Below, one piece after another: positions 16,602-24,662 of a stretch of DNA of 64,000 bases. The first letter of the stretch is position 1. Each line of letters opens with the position of its first letter. The DNA comes from Cnuibacter physcomitrellae (GTDB taxonomy: Bacteria > Actinomycetota > Actinomycetes > Actinomycetales > Microbacteriaceae): positions 932,214 through 996,213 of the forward strand of contig NZ_BMHD01000001.1 of assembly GCF_014640535.1 (NCBI RefSeq), in the 5' to 3' direction. Both the position numbers and the translations under genes were made by a program. The notes beneath the pieces are model-generated. The model did not search any database and had not been told where the DNA came from. It worked only from the letters and a program-made list of their open reading frames with translations.

Positions 16602-17444
16602 TCAGGAGGCGACGGGCTGATGATCGAGGAGGTCGTCGATGCGGCCGAGCACCCAGTCGGGGCGGTGCTCGTCGGGCGCGACGCGGAGCATGTCGAGGTC
16701 GGTCTCGCCGGTGAGCACGAGCGCGGAGCGCATCCCCGTGTTCTTGGCGAACAGGATGTCGGTGGCGAGACGGTCGCCCACCATCACGCTGGTCGCCGGG
16801 TCGAGGCCGGTCTCGGCCGAGATGATGTCGAGGAGGTCCTTCGAGGGCTTGCCGAAGACGGCCTCGCACTCGACCTGCGTGCCCGCCGTGATGGCGGCGG
16901 TGATGCACGCGGCGTCGGGCTCGCCTCGGCCGCCCGGGAAGGGGCAGTAGCGATCGGGGTTCGTGGTGACCAGCCGGGCCCGCTTGTGGAACCAGAGCGC
17001 GTCGAACGCGATCTGCAGCTTGCGGTACTCGAAGGTGCGGTCGTAGGAGGACACGACGAGGTCGATGCGCTCGGGATCGTCGGTCATCTCGATGCCCGCC
17101 TCGGCGAGGGCCTCCACGAGCGGCATCTCGCCGATCGGGTAGACCCTCGCCTCGGGCATCGTGCGGCTGATCCACGACACCGTCGCCGCGAGGCTCGTGT
17201 AGACCTCCGACACCTCGGTCGGGAGGCCCAGCCTCGTGAGCTTCGCCGCGTAGTCGTCGGGCCGCTTGGTGGGGTTGTTGCTGCAGAAGACCACGCGCTT
17301 GCCACGCTCGCGCAGCCCCTCGATGAGCCGCTGCGCGCCCGGGAGCAGAGCCTCCCCGAGATAGATGGTCCCGTCGAGGTCGAACACGTACGACTCGAAC
17401 TCGAGGATGGGGTCGCTCGGGAAGGGCTCTGCCTGGTGCTGCAT
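16602..17444 (-). CDS. HAD-IIA sugar phosphatase (NagD/AraL-like)
   Basis: A 280-residue HAD hydrolase with a C2 cap. Motif I is FDLDGTIYLGE (about residues 20-31), motif II the FCSNNPTKR segment, the motif III Lys is in VFGKPSKDLLD, and motif IV VGDRLATDI. These define the NagD/AraL/phosphoglycolate-phosphatase group, which dephosphorylates small sugar and polyol phosphates. The ATG at 17444 follows GGAGACC. It lies between the FGGY kinase and the AraM-like dehydrogenase. The same AraL-AraM order is known from the Bacillus subtilis arabinose operon. A housekeeping role that removes accumulated sugar phosphate, or production of glycerol or another polyol, would both fit. Confidence 0.85.
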   Translation of the reverse strand: MQHQAEPFPSDPILEFESYVFDLDGTIYLGEALLPGAQRLIEGLRERGKRVVFCSNNPTKRPDDYAAKLTRLGLPTEVSEVYTSLAATVSWISRTMPEARVYPIGEMPLVEALAEAGIEMTDDPERIDLVVSSYDRTFEYRKLQIAFDALWFHKRARLVTTNPDRYCPFPGGRGEPDAACITAAITAGTQVECEAVFGKPSKDLLDIISAETGLDPATSVMVGDRLATDILFAKNTGMRSALVLTGETDLDMLRVAPDEHRPDWVLGRIDDLLDHQPVAS

Positions 17445-17478
17445 GGTCTCCGGTGGTCTTCCTGGTGGGATGGGCGGG

Positions 17479-19038
17479 TCAGGCCGCGGCCGCGACTCGC
17501 GTGGCGCTCTGCAGCTTGTCCCAGATGGGCATCATCGACGTGCGGATGTCGCGGTAGACCTCGAAGAACGGCGTGTAGAGCGCCGTCTTCTCCAGGTCGG
17601 GCTCGTACTCGCGCACGATGTTGACCGTCGAGTCCGCACCTTCGCTGTAGCTGTTGTACAGCCCCGCACCGACGCCCGCGACGATGGCCGCGCCCTTGGC
17701 GCCGAACTCGGTGCCCGCGGGCACGATGATCTTGCGTCCCAGGACGTCGGCGAAGATCTGGCACCAGACCGGGCTGTTGGCCCCGCCACCCGCCATCCGC
17801 ACCGTCTTGACCTCGGTCGGGATCGAGTCGAGGCAGTCCCTGATGCCGTAGGCGACGCCCTCGTAGACGGCGCGGAGCAGGTCGAACCGGTTGTGGTCGC
17901 CCGTGATGCCGTTGAACGAGCCGCGGGCGCTCGGACGCACGAAGGGGGCGCGCTCGCCGCCGGGAGCGAGGTAGCCGTGGTAGATCACGCCGCGCGCACC
18001 GATCGGGGTGTCGAGCACCTTCTGGTTGAGGTAGGCGAACAGATCGCCGTCCGAGGGCGCGTGCGCCTCGGCCTCGGCGCGGAACGGCGCGCCGAACTCG
18101 CGCAGGAACCAGTCGAGGTTGGGCGTGCAGAAGTTCATGCCCATCGCGCGGATCCAGGTGTCGGGGCCGTGCGGGATGAGCCAGCCGACGTCCTTCGGCT
18201 GGATCTCGCCGGAGATGTCGTCGGTGCACACCGTGACGATGCCCGCGGTGCCGATGACGGCCATGCAGTCCCCCGGGCGGGCGACGCCGACCCCCAGGGA
18301 GGACGCGGTGATGTCCATCTGCCCCTTGTAGACCGGGGTGCCCTCCTTGAGCCCCGTCACGCCCGCCGCGGCGCGCGTGACGGTTCCGGCGAGATCGGTC
18401 GGGCTCTTGATCGGGGGCAGCACGGCCTCGATCCCGTCGATCCCCCAGAGCCGGTTGACCTCCTCCGACCAGGTGCGGGCGCGGACGTCGATGCCCGAGA
18501 GGCTGGCGTCGGAGGGGTCCGTCGAGATGTCGCCGGTGAGGTTGTACTCGATCCAGTCCTTGCACCACAGGTTGACGGCGCCGCCCAGCAGGTCGGCCTG
18601 GTTCTCGGCGCGCCAGCGGAGGATCGTGGAGGCGGTGCCGGCGTAGGGGCCGGTGCCCGAGATCTCGAACTGCTCGCGCACGGTGCCGTCCTCGTACCAG
18701 CGGTCGATGATGGGTCCGGTGCGGCCGTCGGTCCACAGGATGGCCGGGCCGATCGGCTTGCCGGTCTCCCGGTCGATCAGCCAGCTGCCGTCGCCCTGAC
18801 CCGTCACCGAGATCGCCACGATCTCGTCCGGGCGGACGCTGGTGCCGGTGAGCGCGTCGCGGATCGCCTCGGAGGCGGCGACCCACACCTCCTGCATGTT
18901 CTCCTCCGCGAGGTGCGGCTCCGGGTTGGTGATCGGCACGTTGCGTGCTCCTCGGTTGAGCTCGTTGCCCTTGGTGTCGAAGATCGCCGCCTTCAGCACC
19001 GACGTGCCGGCATCGATTCCCAGGATGTACTGACCCAT
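17479..19038 (-). CDS. FGGY carbohydrate kinase, erythritol kinase-like
   Basis: A 519-residue sugar/polyol kinase. The ATPase phosphate-1 loop is YILGIDAGTSVLKAAIFD (residues 4-21). ISVTGQGDGSWLID and LWTDGRT are closer to erythritol kinases (EryA) than to xylulokinase or glycerol kinase, and the length equals that of EryA. The second signature GSFNGITGDHNR and the adenosine-site MAGGGANSPVWCQIFAD are intact. The ATG at 19038 follows GAGGACGAGGAACGA; open sequence further upstream is promoter. It leads the kinase, AraL-like, AraM-like operon. The substrate is probably a C4-C5 polyol or ketose; the specific assignment to erythritol is an inference that the GlpD-like and TIM-like genes elsewhere in the island also support. 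Confidence 0.82.
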   Translation of the reverse strand: MGQYILGIDAGTSVLKAAIFDTKGNELNRGARNVPITNPEPHLAEENMQEVWVAASEAIRDALTGTSVRPDEIVAISVTGQGDGSWLIDRETGKPIGPAILWTDGRTGPIIDRWYEDGTVREQFEISGTGPYAGTASTILRWRAENQADLLGGAVNLWCKDWIEYNLTGDISTDPSDASLSGIDVRARTWSEEVNRLWGIDGIEAVLPPIKSPTDLAGTVTRAAAGVTGLKEGTPVYKGQMDITASSLGVGVARPGDCMAVIGTAGIVTVCTDDISGEIQPKDVGWLIPHGPDTWIRAMGMNFCTPNLDWFLREFGAPFRAEAEAHAPSDGDLFAYLNQKVLDTPIGARGVIYHGYLAPGGERAPFVRPSARGSFNGITGDHNRFDLLRAVYEGVAYGIRDCLDSIPTEVKTVRMAGGGANSPVWCQIFADVLGRKIIVPAGTEFGAKGAAIVAGVGAGLYNSYSEGADSTVNIVREYEPDLEKTALYTPFFEVYRDIRTSMMPIWDKLQSATRVAAAA

Positions 19039-19103
19039 TCGTTCCTCGTCCTCTCCCTTGAGGTGCGTCGTGTCGGACGCGTCGTCCGCGGTGACGGACC
19101 AAA

Positions 19104-19124
19104 TATATAGACATGTACATACAG
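19104..19124. promoter_or_regulatory. Candidate operator, site B1
   Basis: TATATAGACATGTACATACA lies 66 bp upstream of the kinase start. ATAGACATGT matches the CTATACATGT half-site at 8 of 10 positions, and TATATA/TATATT may serve as the kinase -10 on the minus strand. Confidence 0.45.
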
Positions 19125-19143
19125 ATGGAAGAGGGATGATAGA

Positions 19144-19153
19144 ACTTGTATAG
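19144..19153 (-). promoter_or_regulatory. Candidate operator half-site B2
   Basis: The minus strand reads CTATACAAGT, a close match to site A. It lies 52 bp upstream of the zinc dehydrogenase start in the same divergent promoter gap as B1. Confidence 0.45.
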
Positions 19154-19204
19154 GGGTGTGTATCCCACATCCGGCCACCCACCCGCGAAGGAGCGTGAGG
19201 CGCC

Positions 19205-20239
19205 GTGCGAGCCCTCGTGAAGTACGAGACCGGACCAGGGCACGTGGAGATCCGGGAGGTCGATCCGCCCGTCCTCACCCCCGGCCACGTGCTCATCGAC
19301 ATCGCCTACGCGGCCGTGTGCGGCACGGACCGGCTCGCGGTCGAGGGCAGCCACGACTTCGGCGTGGCGCGGACTCTCGGACACGAGGCGTCGGGCGTCA
19401 TCGCCGCCGTCGCCGACGACGTCGTCGACCGGCCCGACCTCGTGGTCGGCGCCCGGGTCACCGTCGAGACCGACGCGTACCTCTGCATGCGCTGCGAGTA
19501 CTGCCGCAAGGAGGAGTTCAACCGCTGCCCGTATCGCAAGGGCATCGGGACGACCACCGACGGCGCCCTCGCCGACCAGCTCGTCATGCCCGAGCGGGCC
19601 GTGCACGTGCTGCCCGACGGGATCGACCTCGTCGAGGGCGCGCTCACGGAGCCGCTCGCGATCGCCGTGCACGCCGTGGTGGAGCAGAGCCCCTCCCTCG
19701 CCGGCCAGGTCGTGGTCGTCGTCGGCCCCGGGGCGATCGGGCAGCTGTGCGCCCAGGTCGCGCACGCGGTCGGGGCGACGGTGGTGCTCGTCGGCCGCAC
19801 GCGCCATGCGGAGGCCCTGCAGCGCGCGAAGGACGCCGGCATCCCCCACGTAGTCGACGCGGAGACCGAGGACCTCGACGCGATCGTGGCGGGGCTCACC
19901 GGAGGCTACGGCGCCCACTCGGTGTTCGAGTGCAGCGGCGCCTCCGGAGTGGTGGAGTCGTCGATCCCGCTGCTGCGCCGGGGCGGTCGCCTGGTGCTGG
20001 TGGCCTTCTTCCGCGAGGATCCGCACGTCGACATCGACGCGGTCATCAACCGCGAGATCGAGGTCGTCGGCTCCCGCGGCAAGCGCCCGTCGAGCTACCG
20101 CACCGCCCTCCGCCTGATGGAGTCCCGTCAGGTCGACCTCTCTCCTCTCTCCCCCCTGCACCTCCCCTTGGAGCAGTGGCAGGAGGGCCTCGCGGCGGTC
20201 GCCGCCGGCCGCAAGGTCATCTTCACCCTGCGCCCCTGA
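19205..20239 (+). CDS. Zinc-dependent medium-chain polyol dehydrogenase
   Basis: A 344-residue alcohol/polyol dehydrogenase. Catalytic zinc ligands are Cys39 in VCGTD and the GHEASG His/Glu pair near residue 60. The structural zinc motif is CMRCEYCRKEEFNRC (about 97-111), and the nucleotide-binding loop is VVGPGAIGQL near residue 176. The GTG start follows AAGGAG. It diverges from the EryA-like kinase operon and shares its operator region. A role oxidising a polyol to a ketose, or acting on the phosphorylated compound, would fit the neighbours. Family members include sorbitol, threitol and galactitol-phosphate dehydrogenases, which sequence alone cannot separate. Confidence 0.85.
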   Translation: MRALVKYETGPGHVEIREVDPPVLTPGHVLIDIAYAAVCGTDRLAVEGSHDFGVARTLGHEASGVIAAVADDVVDRPDLVVGARVTVETDAYLCMRCEYCRKEEFNRCPYRKGIGTTTDGALADQLVMPERAVHVLPDGIDLVEGALTEPLAIAVHAVVEQSPSLAGQVVVVVGPGAIGQLCAQVAHAVGATVVLVGRTRHAEALQRAKDAGIPHVVDAETEDLDAIVAGLTGGYGAHSVFECSGASGVVESSIPLLRRGGRLVLVAFFREDPHVDIDAVINREIEVVGSRGKRPSSYRTALRLMESRQVDLSPLSPLHLPLEQWQEGLAAVAAGRKVIFTLRP

Positions 20240-20250
20240 CCTCCCCCGCC

Positions 20251-20314
20251 TTCGCCACACCCTTGGCCTTTCGCCATGCGCATGCAGGTGGCGAAAGGCC
20301 AACGGTGTGGCGAA
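20251..20314. terminator. 26-bp inverted repeat between convergent genes
   Basis: Arms 20251-20276 and 20289-20314 pair with one mismatch around a 12-base loop, between the adh stop and the glpK stop. The arms contain GGCCTTTCGCCA/TGGCGAAAGGCC. Confidence 0.72.
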
Positions 20315-20340
20315 AGGGCCCGGTCGGTGCGCCGGGCCCT
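20315..20340. terminator. Short GC hairpin adjoining the long inverted repeat
   Basis: AGGGCCCGG and CCGGGCCCT pair perfectly around an 8-base loop, immediately next to the preceding hairpin and 12 bp from the downstream glpK stop. Confidence 0.6.
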
Positions 20341-20352
20341 GGTGCCAGCGGG

Positions 20353-21846
20353 TCAGGCGATCTTGCGGGTCCAGCCCCGCGTCATGTCCCTCGCGGTGCT
20401 CCAGCCGGCGTAGAGGGCGTCGGCCTGGTCACGGGAGATCTGCGGCTCGAAGACGCGGTCCACCTGGTACTTCGCCTCCACCTCCTCCAGGCTGGTGTAG
20501 ACGCCCGCGGACAGGCCGGCGAGGAGCATCGCGCCGAAGATCGTCGCCTCCGCGTTCTTGGGACGGATGACGGGGATGCCGAGGATGTCGGCCTGCAGCT
20601 GGCAGAGCAGGTTGTTCTTCACCGCACCGCCGTCCACCCGCAGCTCCGGGATCTCGAACGCCGAGCCCTGCACCGCCGCATCCACGAGGTCGCGGGTCTG
20701 GTAGACCATCGACTCCACCGCCGCGCGGATGACGTGCAGCCGGTTCGTCGCGTTCGACATCCCGACGAGCACCGCTCGCGCCGTCGGGTCCCAGGTGGGA
20801 GCGGCGAGGCCGGTGAACGCCGGCACGAGGTAGACGCCCTCCGTGCTCGACACCTGCCCGGCGTACCACTCGCTGTCGGGCGCTGCGTGGATGAGCTGCA
20901 GGTCGTCGCGCAGCCACTGCATCGTCTTGCCCATGGCGTAGACGACACCCTCGGTCTCGTACGCCAGCTTGCCCTGGATGTTCCAGGCCGCGCTCGGCGT
21001 CAGCCCCTCCGGGCGGAACGGCGTGGGGCCGTTGTTGATGTTGAGCACGCCGGCGGTGCCGTAGGTCATCTTGACCTGGCCCTGCTTGTACGCGGCCTGC
21101 CCGAAGAGCCCCGCCTGCTGGTCGCCCAGCGTCGACGTGATCGGCACGGCCGCCCCGAAGGTGGCCTCGATGGTGCCGAAGTGCGCATCCGAGGGGAGGA
21201 TCTCGGCGAGCATGTGGCGCGGGATGCGCATCTCGCGCAGCAGGTCGTCGTCCCAGTCGCAGGTGTCGAGGTTCATCATCATCGTCTGCGAGGCGTTCGA
21301 CGGCTCGGTGACGAACGACTGCCGCCCCGTGAGGTTCCAGATCAGCCAGGTGTCGACCGTGCCGGCGAGGAGCTCACCGCGCTCGGCACGCTCCTGGGCG
21401 CCCGGCACGTTGTCGAGGATCCAGCGGATCTTGGAGGCCGCGTAGAACGCATCCGGCACGAGTCCGGTGCGCTCCTTGATGAGCTCGCCGAATCCGGAGT
21501 CCACCCACTGCTGCACGATCTCGTCGGAGTGCCTGGAGGCCCAGACGATGAGGTTGAAGATGGGCCGGCCGGTGTCCTTCTCCCAGACCATGCCCGACTC
21601 GCGCTGGTTGGTGAGGCCGACGGCGGAGAGCTGGTCCGGGGTGATGCCCGCCTGACGCATCGCCGCGCGCATCACCTCGAGCTGGGTGTTGAGGATCTGC
21701 ATCGGGTCGTGCTCGAGCCAGCCCGGGCGCGGATAGATCTGCGTCAGCTCGGCCTGGCCGAACCCGAGGACGTTCGTGTCCTCGTCGATGACGAACGCCC
21801 GCGCGCTCGTCGTGCCCTCGTCGATTCCGAGGATGTACTGGGTCAT
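20353..21846 (-). CDS. glpK: Glycerol kinase (tandem copy 2)
   Basis: A 497-residue FGGY kinase of the glycerol kinase type, making glycerol-3-phosphate from glycerol and ATP. YILGIDEGTTSARAF is the phosphate-1 loop. The glycerol contacts expected for the family are present: Arg-Glu in TNQRES, Trp in VWASRHS and Asp in TLGDQQAGLFGQ. YGTAGVLN and VDGGAVKNNLLCQLQAD complete the ATP site. The ATG at 21846 has the same leader, GACGAAGTGGGAGAC, as the upstream paralogue. Most blocks are identical to that paralogue; differences cluster in the middle third. Two hairpins separate the copies, so this one may be expressed less or from its own signals. Confidence 0.9.
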   Translation of the reverse strand: MTQYILGIDEGTTSARAFVIDEDTNVLGFGQAELTQIYPRPGWLEHDPMQILNTQLEVMRAAMRQAGITPDQLSAVGLTNQRESGMVWEKDTGRPIFNLIVWASRHSDEIVQQWVDSGFGELIKERTGLVPDAFYAASKIRWILDNVPGAQERAERGELLAGTVDTWLIWNLTGRQSFVTEPSNASQTMMMNLDTCDWDDDLLREMRIPRHMLAEILPSDAHFGTIEATFGAAVPITSTLGDQQAGLFGQAAYKQGQVKMTYGTAGVLNINNGPTPFRPEGLTPSAAWNIQGKLAYETEGVVYAMGKTMQWLRDDLQLIHAAPDSEWYAGQVSSTEGVYLVPAFTGLAAPTWDPTARAVLVGMSNATNRLHVIRAAVESMVYQTRDLVDAAVQGSAFEIPELRVDGGAVKNNLLCQLQADILGIPVIRPKNAEATIFGAMLLAGLSAGVYTSLEEVEAKYQVDRVFEPQISRDQADALYAGWSTARDMTRGWTRKIA

Positions 21847-21904
21847 GGTCTCCCACTTCGTCGTGATGTGCCGGATGGCGTGCGTCGCCGGTCGGGTCGG
21901 GGCA

Positions 21905-21931
21905 TCGTGCGCCCACCGGCGGGGCGCACGA
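21905..21931. terminator. Hairpin between the tandem glpK genes
   Basis: TCGTGCGCCC and GGGCGCACGA are 10-bp perfect arms with a 7-base loop, about 50 bp past the end of the upstream glpK. Confidence 0.55.
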
Positions 21932-21943
21932 CGAGACGGTGCC

Positions 21944-21967
21944 GCGGATGCTCGTGAGCGCATCCGC
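21944..21967. terminator. Second hairpin between the tandem glpK genes
   Basis: GCGGATGC and GCATCCGC are perfect 8-bp arms around an 8-base loop, 15 bp after the stop of the upstream glpK. Confidence 0.5.
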
Positions 21968-21982
21968 GACACCGCCCGGTCT

Positions 21983-23482
21983 CTAGGAGAGCGGGACCTT
22001 CTTGGTCCAGCCCTTGGTCAGCTCGCGTGCCGCGGTCCAGCCGGCGTACAGCGAATCGGCCTGGTCGCGGCTCATCTGCGGCTCGAACACGCGGTCGACG
22101 GCCCACTTCGACTCGAGCTCCTCGAGGCTGGAGTAGACGCCGGTCGAGAGCCCGGCCATGAGCATCGCACCGAAGATGGTCGCCTCCGCGTTCTTGGGGC
22201 GGATGACCGGGATGCCGAGGAGGTCGGCCTGCAGCTGGCAGAGCAGGTTGTTCTTCACGGCGCCGCCGTCGACCCGCAGCTCGGGGATGGTGAGGTCGGA
22301 TCCGGCCAGGGCCGCCTCGACGACGTCGCGCGTCTGGTACACCATCGACTCCACGGCCGCACGGATGACGTGCAGGCGGTTGGTGGCGTTCGACATGCCG
22401 ATGAGCGCGGCACGGGCGTACGGGTCCCAGGTCGGGGCCGCCAGGCCGGTGAACGCGGGGATCAGGTAGACGCCCTCGGTGCTCGAGACCTGCCCGGCGT
22501 ACCACTCGCTGTCGGGCGCGGCGTGGATGAGCTGCAGGTCGTCGCGCAGCCACTGCATCGTCTTGCCCATCGAGAACAGCACGCCCTCGATCTCGTACGC
22601 CGTCTGACCCTGCACGCCCCACGCGAGACTCGGGGTGAGGCCCTCGATGCGCTGCGGGGTGGAGCCGCAGTTGATGTTCAGCACGCCCGCGGTGCCGTAG
22701 GTCATCTTGACCTGGCCCTGCTTGAACGCGGCCTGCCCGAAGAGCCCGGCCTGCTGGTCGCCGAGGTCGGAGCCGATCGGGATCGACGTGCCGAACGTGG
22801 CCTCCATGTCGCCGAAGTTCGAGTCCGACGGGACGATCTCCGCGAGCATCGACTTCGGGATGCCGTAGTGGCCGAGGAGCTCGTCGTCCCACTGCAGCGT
22901 CTCGACGTTCATCATCATCGTGCGCGAGGCGTTCGAGTAGTCCGTCACGAAGGACTTCCGGCCGGTGAGGTTCCAGATCAACCAGGTGTCGACCGTGCCG
23001 GCGAGCAGCTCGCCGCGCTCGGCGCGGCCCTGGGCGCCGGGCACCTGGTCGAGGATCCAGCGGATCTTGGAGGCCGTGTAGTACGCATCAGGGATGAGGC
23101 CGGTGCGCTGCTGGATGAGGTCGCCGAGCCCGGCGTCGACCCAGCCCTGGACGATGTCGACCGAGTGGCGCGAGGCCCAGACGACCGCGTTGAAGATGGG
23201 GCGGCCGGTGTCCTTCTCCCAGACGATGCCGGTCTCGCGCTGGTTGGTCAGGCCGGCCCCCGACAGCTGGTCGGGGGTGATCCCGGCGTCGCGCAGGGCG
23301 GCGCGGATGACCTCGAGCTGGACGTTGAGGATCTGCATCGGGTCGTGCTCGATCCAGCCCGGCCGGGGGTAGATCTGCGTGAGCTCGGCCTGGCCGAACC
23401 CTCGGACGTTGGTGTCCTCGTCGATCACGAACGCGCGAGCGCTCGTGGTGCCTTCGTCGATTCCCAGGATGTACTTGACCAT
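21983..23482 (-). CDS. glpK: Glycerol kinase (tandem copy 1)
   Basis: A 499-residue glycerol kinase. The phosphate-1 loop (KYILGIDEGTTSARAF), glycerol-site residues (TNQRET, VWASRHS, DLGDQQAGLFGQ), the YTNASRTM-like YSNASRTMMMN block and the adenosine region VDGGAVKNNLLCQLQAD are all present. I choose the ATG at 23482 because GGGAG lies just upstream, as in the downstream paralogue; an in-frame GTG at 23491 overlaps that ribosome site. Its promoter at 23547-23575 overlaps an operator-like site and diverges from the membrane protein/HAD/RLP operon. The two copies may differ in substrate or affinity; nothing in the active-site motifs shows which. Confidence 0.92.
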   Translation of the reverse strand: MVKYILGIDEGTTSARAFVIDEDTNVRGFGQAELTQIYPRPGWIEHDPMQILNVQLEVIRAALRDAGITPDQLSGAGLTNQRETGIVWEKDTGRPIFNAVVWASRHSVDIVQGWVDAGLGDLIQQRTGLIPDAYYTASKIRWILDQVPGAQGRAERGELLAGTVDTWLIWNLTGRKSFVTDYSNASRTMMMNVETLQWDDELLGHYGIPKSMLAEIVPSDSNFGDMEATFGTSIPIGSDLGDQQAGLFGQAAFKQGQVKMTYGTAGVLNINCGSTPQRIEGLTPSLAWGVQGQTAYEIEGVLFSMGKTMQWLRDDLQLIHAAPDSEWYAGQVSSTEGVYLIPAFTGLAAPTWDPYARAALIGMSNATNRLHVIRAAVESMVYQTRDVVEAALAGSDLTIPELRVDGGAVKNNLLCQLQADLLGIPVIRPKNAEATIFGAMLMAGLSTGVYSSLEELESKWAVDRVFEPQMSRDQADSLYAGWTAARELTKGWTKKVPLS

Positions 23483-23546
23483 GTCTCCCACTTCGTCGTG
23501 TTAGAGGCCCGTCGCACGCCGTGCGCGGCCGTATGAGGCTGGCGTA

Positions 23547-23575
23547 AACGTATTAGTACGTAGCTGTATAGTCAA
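23547..23575 (-). promoter_or_regulatory. Promoter of the glpK pair
   Basis: On the minus strand, TTGACT (23570-23575) and TACGTT (23547-23552) are spaced 17 bp, with the -10 about 65 bp upstream of the glpK start. Confidence 0.55.
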
Positions 23576-23582
23576 GTATTGC
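23562..23582. promoter_or_regulatory. Candidate operator, site D
   Basis: AGCTGTATAGTCAAGTATTG overlaps the -35 elements of both divergent promoters. CTATACAGCT and AATACTTGA on the minus strand resemble the halves of site C. Confidence 0.5.
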
Positions 23583-23606
23583 CCGCCCCGGATGATTGCC
23601 TATACG
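23579..23606 (+). promoter_or_regulatory. Promoter of the membrane protein/HAD/RLP operon
   Basis: TTGCCC (23579-23584) and TATACG (23601-23606) are 16 bp apart, 93 bp upstream of the start at 23699. Confidence 0.45.
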
Positions 23607-23698
23607 CTTCCCCTCGACCCGGCGCGGATGCCGGATCTCCGCACGAGGGCGCGCCCGCCCTTTGAGCGACACAACGATGTGAAGCAAAGGACTCGTCA

Positions 23699-24640
23699 AT
23701 GGACATCAGCTTCGTCTCCATCCTCGCGGCCGCGGCCGGAGGCTTCTTCGGAGCAGCGCTCGGCGCGCTGCAGGCGTTCATCTTCACCGGCTTCCTGGTG
23801 CTCGCCGGCGTGGTGGCCCTGATCGCCGACCCGAACTCGACCATCCTCAGCGACGTCGCGTTCGGCCCCGCCTTCGGTCCGCACATCGCGTTCGCCGGTG
23901 GTGTCGCCGCCGCCGCCTACGCCTCGCGCAAGAGCGAGCTGATCGGCAAGGACATCGTGACCCCGCTCGCGAAGTTCGCCCGCCCCGACGTCCTGCTCAT
24001 CGGAGCCGTGTTCGGCCTCTTCGGCTACTTCGTGCAGAAGCTGATCGCGCTCATCCCGTGGTTCGGCGCGAACACGGACTCGGTCGCGCTGACCGTGATC
24101 ATCTCGGCGATCGTGGTGCGTCTGATCTTCGGCAAGAGCGGGCTGTTCCCGAAGAACGACACCGGAGCCTCCGGGTGGGCCGCGTACTCGCCGACCGACA
24201 AGGGCCGGTGGATCGAAGGACAGGAGCGCTTCGTCCCCAACACCGTCCTCGGCGTCTTCGTGGGTCTGCTCTCCGCCTTCGTCGCGGTCACGCTCCTGCA
24301 GTCGCTCCCGCAGCTGGCCGGAAGCGCGCAGACCTTCATGTTCGGCATCTCCGCCGTGTCACTGATGTTCCTCTCGTTCGGGCACGCCGTCCCCGTGACG
24401 CACCACATCACGCTCCCCGCCGGCGTCGCCGCGGTCACGTTCCTCCCGATCGTCGGGGAGGCCTGGATCGCGATGCTCATCGGGGCCCTGGGCGGCCTGA
24501 TCGGAGCCTGGTTCGCCGAGTTCTTCAGCCGCCTGTGGCTGGCCCACGGCGACACCCACATCGACCCCCCGGCGGCCGCCATCTGGCCCGCCACCACCCT
24601 CATCCTGGGCGCCGCCGCCATCGTGACGGCCGTCAGCTGA
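23699..24640 (+). CDS. Unrecognised polytopic membrane protein, candidate polyol permease
   Basis: A 313-residue membrane protein with about eight hydrophobic helices, Gly/Ala-rich and without a signal peptidase-like site. A soluble loop near 150-175 contains TGASGWAAYSPTDKGRWIEGQE. A His-containing helix region reads FGHAVPVTHHITLPAGV (about 223-239), and the C-terminal part has SRLWLAHGDTHIDPPAAAIWP. I do not recognise the family. The ATG follows AAAGGA. It is first gene of an operon with a HAD phosphatase and a RuBisCO-like protein, and diverges from glpK across a shared operator. No ABC, PTS, MFS or aquaporin-type transporter lies within the regulon-linked operons, so uptake of the polyol is the natural guess. 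That is inference only. Confidence 0.7.
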   Translation: MDISFVSILAAAAGGFFGAALGALQAFIFTGFLVLAGVVALIADPNSTILSDVAFGPAFGPHIAFAGGVAAAAYASRKSELIGKDIVTPLAKFARPDVLLIGAVFGLFGYFVQKLIALIPWFGANTDSVALTVIISAIVVRLIFGKSGLFPKNDTGASGWAAYSPTDKGRWIEGQERFVPNTVLGVFVGLLSAFVAVTLLQSLPQLAGSAQTFMFGISAVSLMFLSFGHAVPVTHHITLPAGVAAVTFLPIVGEAWIAMLIGALGGLIGAWFAEFFSRLWLAHGDTHIDPPAAAIWPATTLILGAAAIVTAVS

Positions 24641-24662
24641 CCCCCTCGAGGAGCACCTCTCC

